Of a stretch of DNA of 36,209 nucleotides, positions 1 to 9,019 are shown in pieces (the stretch's first letter is position 1; every line of letters starts with the position of its first letter). The notes under the pieces were generated by a model. It did no database searches. It was not told the origin of the DNA and saw nothing but the letters and a program-made list of their open reading frames with translations. The position numbers and the translations under genes were made by a program. Origin of the DNA: an uncultured Verrucomicrobiota bacterium (GTDB lineage: Bacteria; Verrucomicrobiota; Verrucomicrobiia; Chthoniobacterales; SZAS-18); contig CALMAQ010000165.1 in NCBI GenBank assembly GCA_937859745.1, positions 1-36,209 of the forward strand, given 5' to 3'.

Positions 1-10
1 GCCCCCGCCC

Positions 11-111
11 GGTGTCCCGCAAAGGGAAGTTGCCTCCGGCTGACATCGTGGGTAGCCTCCTCCTCCCCGCTCCCGTGGGAGGTTCCTGCCCGATTCCGCG
101 ACGCCTTTTTT
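11..111 (+). ncRNA. Candidate structured RNA or leader ending in a U-tract, abutting the DAHP synthase start codon
   Basis: Read by eye: GGTGTC (11-16) can pair with GACGCC (100-105); ATC (45-47) with GAT (92-94); GGGTAG (50-55) with CTGCCC (86-91, one wobble); CCTCCC (62-67) with GGGAGG (77-82); then TTTTTT at 106-111. Family not identified; may extend left of the window. Confidence 0.35.
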
Positions 112-1182
112 ATGATCATCGTCATCAAGCCCCACGCCACGCAGAGCCAGATCGACGAAGTGACCGCAGAGGTCGAAAAGCTCGGCTACACGCCGCACAC
201 GATCTCGGGCGCGCTACAGACCGTCGTCGCGGCCATCGGCGACGAGACCACCCACCACACGCTGGAGAGCCTCAACGCGCTGGCGCAGGTCGAGCGCGTC
301 CTGCCCGTGCAGAAACGCTACAAGCTGGCCAGCCGCGAATCTCATCCACAGCCTACGGTCATCGACGTGGACGGCGTGCCGATGGGAGGGGCGGCGTTGG
401 CCGTGATCGCCGGCCCCTGTTCGGTGGAAAGCGCGGACCAGCTCCTGGCGACCGCCCGCGCGGTCAAGGCCGCCGGAGCGACCCTCCTGCGCGGCGGGGC
501 CTACAAGCCGCGCACCAGCCCGTATGAATTTCAGGGGCTGGGCAAGGAAGGCCTGCGGCTCCTGCGAGCGGCTAAGGAGGAAACCGGCCTCAAAATCGTC
601 ACCGAACTGCTTAGCGAATACGACGCCGACATCGTGGCGGAGACGGCGGACATGCTCCAGATCGGGGCGCGCAACTCGCAGAACTTCCGCCTTCTGGTAG
701 CCGCGGCGCGGACCGGCAAGCCCATCCTGCTCAAGCGCGGGATGAGCCAGCGCATCGAGGAATGGCTGCTGAGCGCCGAGTACATCCTCAGCAGCGGCAA
801 CCCCAACGTCATGCTCTGCGAGCGCGGCATCCGCACGTTCGAGACCTACACGCGCAACACCCTCGACCTTGCCGCCGTCGCCGCCGCGAAAAGCGAGAGC
901 CACCTGCCCGTCATCGTCGATCCGAGCCAGGGCTGCGGCCGGGCCGACCTGGTGCCCGCGCTCTGCGCCGGTGCAGTGGCGCTGGGGGCGGATGGGCTCA
1001 TCATCGAAGTGCATCCGAACCCGGCCGAGGCCCTCAGCGACGGTCAGCAGCAGGTGGATTTCGGCATGTTCCGCCAACTGATGGCGGGCCTGGAACCTTT
1101 CTTGAAGGCGGTGAACAAGCCGGGCATCCATGCCGCGTCCGGCAGCCTCGCCACTTTTGACGCGGCTTCAGCGTCGGCTTAG
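112..1182 (+). CDS. aroF: 3-deoxy-7-phosphoheptulonate (DAHP) synthase with N-terminal ferredoxin-like regulatory domain
   Basis: MIIVIKPHATQSQIDEV N-terminus; VIAGPCSVES, LLRGGAYKPRTSPYEFQGLG, KPILLKRGM and VIVDPSQGCGR motifs. Confidence 0.93.
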   Translation: MIIVIKPHATQSQIDEVTAEVEKLGYTPHTISGALQTVVAAIGDETTHHTLESLNALAQVERVLPVQKRYKLASRESHPQPTVIDVDGVPMGGAALAVIAGPCSVESADQLLATARAVKAAGATLLRGGAYKPRTSPYEFQGLGKEGLRLLRAAKEETGLKIVTELLSEYDADIVAETADMLQIGARNSQNFRLLVAAARTGKPILLKRGMSQRIEEWLLSAEYILSSGNPNVMLCERGIRTFETYTRNTLDLAAVAAAKSESHLPVIVDPSQGCGRADLVPALCAGAVALGADGLIIEVHPNPAEALSDGQQQVDFGMFRQLMAGLEPFLKAVNKPGIHAASGSLATFDAASASA

Positions 1183-2352
1183 CCGGTAGAAGAGCACCCC
1201 GCCGAGCACAAGGAAAATCACGTTCGGCAGCCAGATCAGCATCTCGGGGTGCAGGTTAGCCTTCGAGCGGATCGTGTTCACCACAATGATGATCAGGAAG
1301 TACGTGAAGGCCACCAGCAAGCTCAACCCGAATCCCGCGCTGGTTTCCTGGCGGTTGGCGGTGATGCCGAGCGGGATGCCGATCAGGGCGAACGTCAGAC
1401 AGGCCATCGAGAAGGAAAACCGTTTGTTGAGTTCGGTGGAAGCTTCGGCAAACGCCTGGAGGTCGATCCTGACCGCTTTCTTCGAGGCGTCGTCGTGTTT
1501 TTCGCCCAGGATCTTGCGGTCGTCGCGGAGTTGCCGGCGCTTGTTGGCGAGGTTGTCGCGCAACTCCTGAAACGTGAACGACTCGACGCGTCGGCGGCCG
1601 TGCCTCTGCGCGTAAAGTTCTTCGAGGGAGATGGGGAAGACCCAGTCGTTGATCAGGATGCCATCCTTGATCTTGGTCAGGTCGTCGGGCTGCGTCTGGT
1701 CGCGCTGCTCGAAGCGGGTATTCCCGAGCCGCATCTTGATCTGATGGTGCGGCAGGTCGGTCTCCAGGCTGCCGCTCCGTGCGAAGACGACGCTCAGTGG
1801 TTTGTTGTTCGCGTCGAGGCTGAAGACGTGGATGTTCTCCAGGCGGTTGCCCTCTGCACTGCCGATGAAAATTCGCTTGCCGGGAAACTGGTCGATAGGT
1901 CGGTCAGCATCGAACGCCGCCGCCGGGTCGTTCGTGGCTACCTCGAAAAAGGCGTCCTTGAGGCTCTGCTGCGCCCGCGGCGCGACGTACAGGTTGATCC
2001 AGAGGCACAGGCCCGAGAACGCTACCGCCACGACCAGCACCGGCCGCGCGATGCGGGGGATGCTGATGCCCGCCGTCCGCAAGGCGGTCAGCTCGTTGCC
2101 GCCCGATAGACGGCCGAAGACGAGGAGCACCGCCGTCAGGAATCCCCAAGGGATGCTCAGGATCAGCGAGACCGGCAGAAAGTACGCGATGAACGTGATG
2201 ACGTAGGTCGCCGGGACGTTGTGGTCCACCATCAATTCGAAGAGCCGCTTGAAGATCTGGCCCAGCACCAGGACAAAGCTCAGCGTGCAAACGGCGAACA
2301 CCGCCGAGGTGAGCAGTTCCCGGGCAAGGTAACGGTCGATGAGGCGGAACAT
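1168..2352 (-). CDS. LptF/LptG (YjgP/YjgQ) family LPS export permease
   Basis: MFRLIDRYLARELLTSAVFAVCTLSFVLVLGQIFKRLFELM; C-terminal hydrophobic helices. Start moved to ATG at 2352; the upstream part of the 602-aa ORF is antisense to dnaG. Convergent, 15-nt overlap with the DAHP synthase gene. Confidence 0.88.
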   Translation of the reverse strand: MFRLIDRYLARELLTSAVFAVCTLSFVLVLGQIFKRLFELMVDHNVPATYVITFIAYFLPVSLILSIPWGFLTAVLLVFGRLSGGNELTALRTAGISIPRIARPVLVVAVAFSGLCLWINLYVAPRAQQSLKDAFFEVATNDPAAAFDADRPIDQFPGKRIFIGSAEGNRLENIHVFSLDANNKPLSVVFARSGSLETDLPHHQIKMRLGNTRFEQRDQTQPDDLTKIKDGILINDWVFPISLEELYAQRHGRRRVESFTFQELRDNLANKRRQLRDDRKILGEKHDDASKKAVRIDLQAFAEASTELNKRFSFSMACLTFALIGIPLGITANRQETSAGFGLSLLVAFTYFLIIIVVNTIRSKANLHPEMLIWLPNVIFLVLGGVLFYRLSRR

Positions 2353-2439
2353 GTCGGCGGGGACGGTGGCGAAAAACGGGCTCCCCACCATTGCGGAAGG
2401 CCAGGTCCGGCGCAATGCTGGATTCTTGGCGCTCCCGGC

Positions 2440-4275
2440 ATGATCCCCCAGGAAACACTCGAACAGGTCGCAGCCGCCAACGATATCGTCGAGGTGATCA
2501 ACAGCTATGTGCCGCTCAAGCGCGCGGGCTCGACCTACAAGGCGTGCTGCCCGTTCCACCCGGAGAAAACGCCATCGTTCAACGTCAACCCCGCCCGCCA
2601 GACGTTCAAATGCTTCGGGTGCGGCGTCGGGGGAACCGTTTTCAAGTTCATCACTTTGCGGGACAACATCGACTTTCCCTCTGCGGTGAGACTCCTGGCG
2701 GAGCGGGCGGGCATCCCGATCATCGAGGAACGCTTCGGCCGCTCCGAGGGCGAGCAGGGCACGGGCGATCTGCGGCGGCGCTTGCTGGCACTCCACACGG
2801 AAGCCGCCGCGTGGTTCCATCGCAACCTGCTCAAAACCAACGAGGCGGCCAAAGCGCGCGAATACCTCAAGGCGCGTGGCCTGACGAGCGAGGTCGCCGC
2901 CCGCTGGCAACTCGGCTACGCCCCGGACTCGTGGGACGCCCTGCTGCGCTGGGCGACCGAGCGCCGCTACAAGCACGAGGAGTTGCTCAAGAGCGGCCTC
3001 ATCAAGCCGCCCAACGATCCCGGCAAGGGCAACTCGCGTGGTTACGACACGTTCCGCGACCGCCTGATGTTCCCGATCTGCAACGAGTCAGGCAACGTCA
3101 TCGCCTTCAGCGGCCGGGTGCTCTCCGCAGACGCCAAGGGCGGAAAATACGTCAACTCGCCCGAGACGCCGATTTTTACCAAGGGGAAGGTGCTTTTCGG
3201 CCTGCACATGGCTAGGAAAGAACTCATCGAGTTGGGCTTCGCCATCGTGTGCGAAGGGCAGATTGACCTCATCGCCGCGTTCGAGGCGGGCATCAAGAAT
3301 GTCATCGCCCCGCAGGGCACGGCGTTCACCAGCCAGCAGGCCGTGGTCCTGAAGCGGTTCGCCGACGAAGCCGTGCTCTGCTTCGACGCCGACGCCGCCG
3401 GGCAGCAGGCCGCCGAACGCTCCCTGGCGTCGCTGCTCGAAGCGAACGTCTCCGTGCGCGTGGCTACGATGCCGCCGGGCGAGGACCCGGACTCGCTGAT
3501 CCGCGGGCAGGGAGCGATGGCGTTCGCCGAGCGGATCGCCGCCGCGCAGGACTTCTTCGACTTCCAGATGGAAAGGTTGAGCGGGATGTTCGACCTGAAC
3601 ACCCCGCGCGGGAAGTCCGGGTTCAGCCAGCGGATGGCGGAATCGGTGGCGCTCATCACCGAGACGGTCCTGCGCGAGGCGGTGGTGAACAAGGTCAGCG
3701 CCCGGCTGGGCATCTCGGCGGAGGATTTTCGGCGTCTGCTCAAGAAGCGCCGTCCGGCCAAGACCTACGAGCGCGGCGAGGCCGACCTCCGCGCCGGGGA
3801 AGCGCGGGAGGGTGGGGCGGCCGCGCCGGACGCGCCGACGACTTTCGAGCGTCCTCCGAACTCGGTCGTCTTCCTGTTGCGGCTGGCACTGGAGAACGAG
3901 GAAGCCCGCGCGTGGCTGCTCGCACAACCCTGGCGGGAACTCCTGCCTCAGATCGCCGGGACTGAACTGCTCGTGCAGGCGCTGGAAGCGAAGTTGAACG
4001 TGCAGGACCTCTCGGAGACCAGCGCCTTCTTGGCCACCCTGCCGCCGGAGGCCGAGTCGTTCCTGACCGGTCAGCTGATGGAGCGCCCGTTCGGCCAGCC
4101 GATGATGGTCGCATGCGACAGTTGGCACGATCTCGCCAAGACTCTGCTCAAGGAGCGGATCACCGCCCTGGAAAGCCGGATACGTTTACCGGACGCGACC
4201 GCCGAAGAAACGACTCGCTTGCTGAAAGAAATCCTTGACCTTCAACTTCGGCTTAAAGATATTGCCAGGCTCTGA
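2440..4275 (+). CDS. dnaG: DNA primase
   Basis: [65 protein letters not shown] zinc-binding domain; TOPRIM region [15 protein letters not shown] and [11 protein letters not shown]. Confidence 0.96.
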   Translation: MIPQETLEQVAAANDIVEVINSYVPLKRAGSTYKACCPFHPEKTPSFNVNPARQTFKCFGCGVGGTVFKFITLRDNIDFPSAVRLLAERAGIPIIEERFGRSEGEQGTGDLRRRLLALHTEAAAWFHRNLLKTNEAAKAREYLKARGLTSEVAARWQLGYAPDSWDALLRWATERRYKHEELLKSGLIKPPNDPGKGNSRGYDTFRDRLMFPICNESGNVIAFSGRVLSADAKGGKYVNSPETPIFTKGKVLFGLHMARKELIELGFAIVCEGQIDLIAAFEAGIKNVIAPQGTAFTSQQAVVLKRFADEAVLCFDADAAGQQAAERSLASLLEANVSVRVATMPPGEDPDSLIRGQGAMAFAERIAAAQDFFDFQMERLSGMFDLNTPRGKSGFSQRMAESVALITETVLREAVVNKVSARLGISAEDFRRLLKKRRPAKTYERGEADLRAGEAREGGAAAPDAPTTFERPPNSVVFLLRLALENEEARAWLLAQPWRELLPQIAGTELLVQALEAKLNVQDLSETSAFLATLPPEAESFLTGQLMERPFGQPMMVACDSWHDLAKTLLKERITALESRIRLPDATAEETTRLLKEILDLQLRLKDIARL

Positions 4276-4345
4276 TGATCCCGGCCATGCTCACCGGGTG
4301 CTTGATTATCAGGGCCTTCTAACCGACCGCCCTGTTCCCGTCACC

Positions 4346-6193
4346 ATGGCCAAAGCGAATCCGTCTGCGTCCGCCTCTCCGTCTCCCCGCGCTGCAGCCC
4401 CCGCGAATCCGCCATCCAAAAGCAAGCCCAAGGCCGCTGTCAAGGGCAAAGCCGATGTCTCCCCCGCCAAGGGCGCGGTACCGGCCAGGAAAGCCGCCGC
4501 TCCCGAGGCGATTCCGCACGTCGCGCCGCCCATCAAGCGGGTGCAGGCCGAGGCGCACGAGACGCAGGAGAAAATTCGCGAACTGATCAAGCTGGCCAAG
4601 GAGCAGGGCTATCTCACCTGGGACGATCTCAACGAGGCGCTGCCGGACGGCGTCAACGATCCCGACCTCATCGAATCCATCCAGACGCGCCTGCGCTCGA
4701 TGGAGTTCGACATCATCGAGGCGTCGGACGTGGACCGCTTCAAGGACCTCAAGAAGGAGCAGGAAGCCGATGCGGACGACGAGAACGAGGAAGAGGAAAA
4801 GGAAGACAAGTCCGACGAGGAGAAGGGCGACAGCACGGGCCGACTCGACATCCTCGACGATCCCGTGCGGATGTACCTCAAGCAGATGGGGCAGGTGCCG
4901 CTGCTGACTCGCGAGCAAGAAGTCGAAATTTCCAAGCGCATCGAGGATGCGGAATCCCGGGTGCAAAAGAACCTCAACCGTTTCGGCTTCATCTCCCGGG
5001 CGCACCTCGACCTCGCGCAAAAGCTGTTGGAAGGCCGCGAACGTTTCGACCGGGTGATCCTGGACAAGAAGATCGAGAGTCGCGAACGCTACCTCAAAGC
5101 CCTCCCGAAACTCTGCGAGCAGTTGGAACAGCTCAGCAACGATTCCACCCGGCTCTACCACGAGCAGGCCGGACAGGGCCAGAAGGTCGGCGCGGAAGGA
5201 CGCAAGGAGTTCCAGCGCCAGCTCGACGGGCTGCAGAAGCTTTATCCCAAGTTTTACTTCAAGCAGAAGGTCACGGAGGAGTTCGTCAGCCTCGCCGACG
5301 ACCACTTCAACACCTTGCACAAGGTGCAGTCGCAGGTTCATGCGTCGGCCAATCCGCAGTACGGCGCGAAGCTCAAGGAGATGGAGCACCAATTCTGGCT
5401 GACGCCCGACGACTTCATCAAGGAATACCACGAACTCAAAGGCTGGCTCCGCAAGGCTCGCAAGGCCAAGGACGAGATGGTCGAGGCAAACCTGCGCCTC
5501 GTGATTTCTATTGCCAAGAAGTACACCAACCGAGGCCTTTCCTTCCTGGACCTCATCCAAGAAGGCAACATGGGTTTGATGAAGGCCGTGGAAAAGTTCG
5601 AATACCGGCGCGGCTACAAGTTCTCGACCTACGCGACGTGGTGGATCCGGCAGGCCATCACCCGTTCCATCGCCGACCAGGCACGGACGATCCGCATCCC
5701 GGTCCACATGATCGAGACGATCAACAAGCTGATGCGCGTGCAGAAGCAGTTGGTCCAGGAATACGGCCGGGAACCAACCCCCGAGGAGGTGGCCGAAGAG
5801 GTGCATCTGCCGGTCGAGCGCGTGCGTGCCGTGCTGAAGATGGCGCAACAGCCGATCTCGCTTCAGGCCCCTGTTGGGGACAGCGAGGACACCAACTTCG
5901 GCGACTTCATCGAGGACAAGGGCGCGGACAACCCGTCCGACATGACGGCCATCGTTTTGCTCAAGGCCAAAATCAAGGACGTGCTCGAAACGCTGACCGA
6001 ACGCGAGCGGCAGGTGCTCGAACAGCGTTTCGGACTGATCGATGGCTACAGCCGCACGCTGGAAGAGGTCGGGCGCCAGTTCAAGGTGACGCGCGAACGT
6101 ATCCGGCAAATCGAGGCCAAGGCGCTTCGCAAGATGCGTCACCCTACCCGCATCCGGCAATTGGAAGGCTTTCTCGAAGCGACCGAAGCGTGA
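4346..6193 (+). CDS. rpoD: RNA polymerase primary sigma factor (sigma-70, RpoD)
   Basis: [105 protein letters not shown]; region 4 [20 protein letters not shown]. Start chosen at ATG 4346. Confidence 0.96.
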   Translation: MAKANPSASASPSPRAAAPANPPSKSKPKAAVKGKADVSPAKGAVPARKAAAPEAIPHVAPPIKRVQAEAHETQEKIRELIKLAKEQGYLTWDDLNEALPDGVNDPDLIESIQTRLRSMEFDIIEASDVDRFKDLKKEQEADADDENEEEEKEDKSDEEKGDSTGRLDILDDPVRMYLKQMGQVPLLTREQEVEISKRIEDAESRVQKNLNRFGFISRAHLDLAQKLLEGRERFDRVILDKKIESRERYLKALPKLCEQLEQLSNDSTRLYHEQAGQGQKVGAEGRKEFQRQLDGLQKLYPKFYFKQKVTEEFVSLADDHFNTLHKVQSQVHASANPQYGAKLKEMEHQFWLTPDDFIKEYHELKGWLRKARKAKDEMVEANLRLVISIAKKYTNRGLSFLDLIQEGNMGLMKAVEKFEYRRGYKFSTYATWWIRQAITRSIADQARTIRIPVHMIETINKLMRVQKQLVQEYGREPTPEEVAEEVHLPVERVRAVLKMAQQPISLQAPVGDSEDTNFGDFIEDKGADNPSDMTAIVLLKAKIKDVLETLTERERQVLEQRFGLIDGYSRTLEEVGRQFKVTRERIRQIEAKALRKMRHPTRIRQLEGFLEATEA

Positions 6194-6265
6194 AATGCCG
6201 GGCTGCACGCGGCAGCTCGGTCAGAAGGCTTGCCCGTCATGCGAGAGGGTGCTAGAAGCGCCCTT

Positions 6266-7816
6266 ATGTTCCGTTCTCCCGTCATCGCCAGTTTCCTGGT
6301 GGAGGGACTCCGGGCGGACCTGACGGCCGAAATCTTGCTCGCCGCCCTCGTCAGCTACCTGCTGCTGGTGGCGGTGGGCCGGTTGCTCAAGCGGCGCCTC
6401 GGCGCGCGGCTGGGCCGGGTGTACCAGATCTGCGCGGTGGCGCTCGGTCCCTACCTGGCGATGGTGTTGCTGAGGGTCGATGTGCCCGGTCGGCGCGAGC
6501 TGGGAGCGGTGGCTGCGCTGCTGGGCAGCGGTGTGGCGTGCAGGCTGATCGATCAGTTTTTCTGGCGCTGGTATTTCGAGGAGCGGCGTCGGGCCGCCGT
6601 CCCGAAGTTGGTCCGGGAGATGACCGCCGGGGTCCTGCTCCTGGCCGCAGGGCTGCTCGTGCTGGAATTTGGCTACGGCGTCCGCGTGCCTGGCTTACTC
6701 GCGGCTTCCGGGGTGGTAGGCATCATCCTGGGCTTTGCCTTGCAGGACTCTCTGGGCAACGTCGTCGCCGGGTTTGCCTTGCAATTCGGCCGGCCCTTTA
6801 CGGTGGGCGACTGGCTGCTGATCGACAACCGGCACGTGCGGGCTGTCGAGATCAACTGGCGTTCGACCCGGTTCATCACGGCCGACGACGTGCAACTCGA
6901 TGTGCCCAACCAGCAGATCGTGCGGCAGACGTTGGTGAACTTCCACGGCGGCAACACCCGGCACGCCATGCGCCTGGAAATCGGCTTGGACTACGATACA
7001 CCGCCCAACCTGGTCAAGGACCTACTCGTGCGCGCCGCCTCCTCTGCGAGAGAGGTCCTCGATCAGCCGACGCCGAGCGTCTTCCTGAAGGAGTTCGGGG
7101 AAAGCGCGGTCATCTACGAGGTGCGTTTCTGGCTGGACGACCACCGCCTCCATGCGGCTGCCGCCGATGCGGTGCGCACGAACATCTGGTACGCTCTGCG
7201 CCGCCAGCGCATCAAGATTCCCTACCCGACCCGCCAGTTGCACGTCGAGCGCGCCCACAAACCCCTGCGCGAGCACTTGGAATCCGCCGAGGAACAACGC
7301 GCGAGCGCCACCCAACAGCTCCTGCGCGCTCAACCGTTGTTCCAGAGCGTCGGGGACGATCACCTCAAGCAACTCGTTATACGTTCTGCGGCTCACCACT
7401 ACGGGCGCGGTGAATCGATCATCAAGGAAGGTGCCGAGGGCTCCTCGATGTTCGTGCTGATCAAGGGCGAGGCGCGCGTCAGCGTGCTGCACGGCGACGC
7501 CTCCACCTGGCTGGCTTCCTTGCACAGCGGCGACTGTTTCGGTGAGATGTCACTGCTCACCGGCGAGAAGCGTAGCGCCAGCATCTACGCCGTGACCGAT
7601 TGCGAGGTGATCGAGATCACCAAACCCTTGTTCGCGGAGATTTTCACGCGCGATTCCGGGCTGCTCCCGCGGTTGAGCGAACTGCTGGCCAGCCGACAGA
7701 TGCAGACGGAAGGCATCGTGCAGGCGGCGGTTCAGCAAACCGGGGTCCTGGCGGCCAAGGAAGAGGCATATCGTGCTGGGTTCGTGGACAAACTCAAATC
7801 CTTCTTCGATCTGTAG
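6266..7816 (+). CDS. MscS-family mechanosensitive channel with C-terminal cyclic-nucleotide-binding domain
   Basis: GVVGIILGFALQDSLGNVVAGFALQFGRPFTVGDWLLID (MscS pore/beta domain); C-terminal GEARVSVLHG...LHSGDCFGEMSLLTGEKRSASIYAVTDCEVIEI (CNBD). Start uncertain (6239 or 6266). Confidence 0.88.
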   Translation: MFRSPVIASFLVEGLRADLTAEILLAALVSYLLLVAVGRLLKRRLGARLGRVYQICAVALGPYLAMVLLRVDVPGRRELGAVAALLGSGVACRLIDQFFWRWYFEERRRAAVPKLVREMTAGVLLLAAGLLVLEFGYGVRVPGLLAASGVVGIILGFALQDSLGNVVAGFALQFGRPFTVGDWLLIDNRHVRAVEINWRSTRFITADDVQLDVPNQQIVRQTLVNFHGGNTRHAMRLEIGLDYDTPPNLVKDLLVRAASSAREVLDQPTPSVFLKEFGESAVIYEVRFWLDDHRLHAAAADAVRTNIWYALRRQRIKIPYPTRQLHVERAHKPLREHLESAEEQRASATQQLLRAQPLFQSVGDDHLKQLVIRSAAHHYGRGESIIKEGAEGSSMFVLIKGEARVSVLHGDASTWLASLHSGDCFGEMSLLTGEKRSASIYAVTDCEVIEITKPLFAEIFTRDSGLLPRLSELLASRQMQTEGIVQAAVQQTGVLAAKEEAYRAGFVDKLKSFFDL

Positions 7817-7837
7817 GAAGGCGGCAGAGAGCCCGGC

Positions 7838-9019
7838 TCAACGGTACAAAGGATGGTCCAACCAGTACGGATCGGCGACCCCGCGCCGGTATGCTTCGAG
7901 CGAATCCGGCGACGAGTTGATGCGGAGGTTGCTGTAAAGCTGGGTGGGCGAGTTTTGCCATCGCTCGTTCCAGTAGATTGCCGCCTTGATCCGCGGATAG
8001 GATTTGATCATGCCCTCAAACCCCTCGCTGATGAAGTCTGCCTTGCTGCCGTTGTTGGGGAACTCGCCACAACCCCACTCCGTCAGCATCATCGGCTTGT
8101 TCGCATCGACGGCGGCCAACTCGGCATAGGGTTTGTCAATCATGTCCTCGAACTCGTCCCACTTTCCTTTGGGGTACATCTCGCCGTAAACGCTTAGTCC
8201 CATCCAATCCACATAGTCCGGTCCCGGGTAAAACTCCTTGAAGGCGTTCCAGGGTTCGTATGGTTCGCTATAATTGTTCACGTGGAAGACCCAGAGGATG
8301 TTGTTTGCGCCCCGCGCGCGCACTCGGTCCACGATGTATCGATAAGTCCGCTTGAAGAACTCCGGTCCGGCGTATCGTGGCGGGTTGGTGTCGGGGATCA
8401 CTTCCGCCCCCCCGTAGTAGCTAGCCGACCATGGAAACCAGTCGCCGTTCATCTCGTTGCACAACGAGACGAAGATCGGCTTGCGGGCCGCTTTCGCCGC
8501 GTCCGCCCAGGCGTCGATGTAACTGTCCCACTGCCCGGCGACGATGCTGTCGAGCCGGAACTTGTCGGGACCAGCGGCTTCCTTGTAAGGATAATCCCAA
8601 GGCGACCAGAAAATCAGCGGCACCGACCCGTGCGCCATCACGATCTCCGCTTGGAGGCCGGGGAACCTGCCCTCCCCCCACCAACTGGAAAAAGCGATGA
8701 TGGCCTGGTGTTTGCCCGTGTCCGCCTCGAACGCTTCGATCCCTTCGAGCGTCACGTTGTCCTCGGTGTCGCCGAAGTCGATGTAGGCACCCGTGTACGC
8801 GCCCTGCGAGGGCACGAGCAGCGTGAGAAGCGCGCCTAGTCCGGGCGGTGGCGTCTCGTGGGTGGCAGGCGTCTTCCCGCACGCCGCCAGCAAGAAGGCG
8901 AGCGCCAGCAGCCCGGCGGTCGAGCCACCCCGGGCGACGGCGGCTCGGATGAACCTGCCGTGCGGTCGGCGCACTTGTGTTCCGATCTTCATCTTTTTGC
9001 GTCCGCACCCTCGCTTCAC
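7838..9019 (-). CDS. GH26-like (beta-mannanase-like) lipoprotein
   Basis: Lipobox LLALAFLLAACGK; GAYTGAYIDFGD, IIAFSSWWGEGRFPG, NEMNGDWFPWSASYYG, LTEWGCGEFPNNGS. Confidence 0.72.
   Translation of the reverse strand: MKRGCGRKKMKIGTQVRRPHGRFIRAAVARGGSTAGLLALAFLLAACGKTPATHETPPPGLGALLTLLVPSQGAYTGAYIDFGDTEDNVTLEGIEAFEADTGKHQAIIAFSSWWGEGRFPGLQAEIVMAHGSVPLIFWSPWDYPYKEAAGPDKFRLDSIVAGQWDSYIDAWADAAKAARKPIFVSLCNEMNGDWFPWSASYYGGAEVIPDTNPPRYAGPEFFKRTYRYIVDRVRARGANNILWVFHVNNYSEPYEPWNAFKEFYPGPDYVDWMGLSVYGEMYPKGKWDEFEDMIDKPYAELAAVDANKPMMLTEWGCGEFPNNGSKADFISEGFEGMIKSYPRIKAAIYWNERWQNSPTQLYSNLRINSSPDSLEAYRRGVADPYWLDHPLYR

Noticed and set aside
4319-6208. Long minus-strand ORF (629 aa) antisense to rpoD, and similar long antisense ORFs (e.g. 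214-1131, 3088-4128, 30492-32015)
   Set aside because: High-GC shadow ORFs: composition is Arg/Leu/His-rich without recognisable domains, while the opposite strand encodes clear families.
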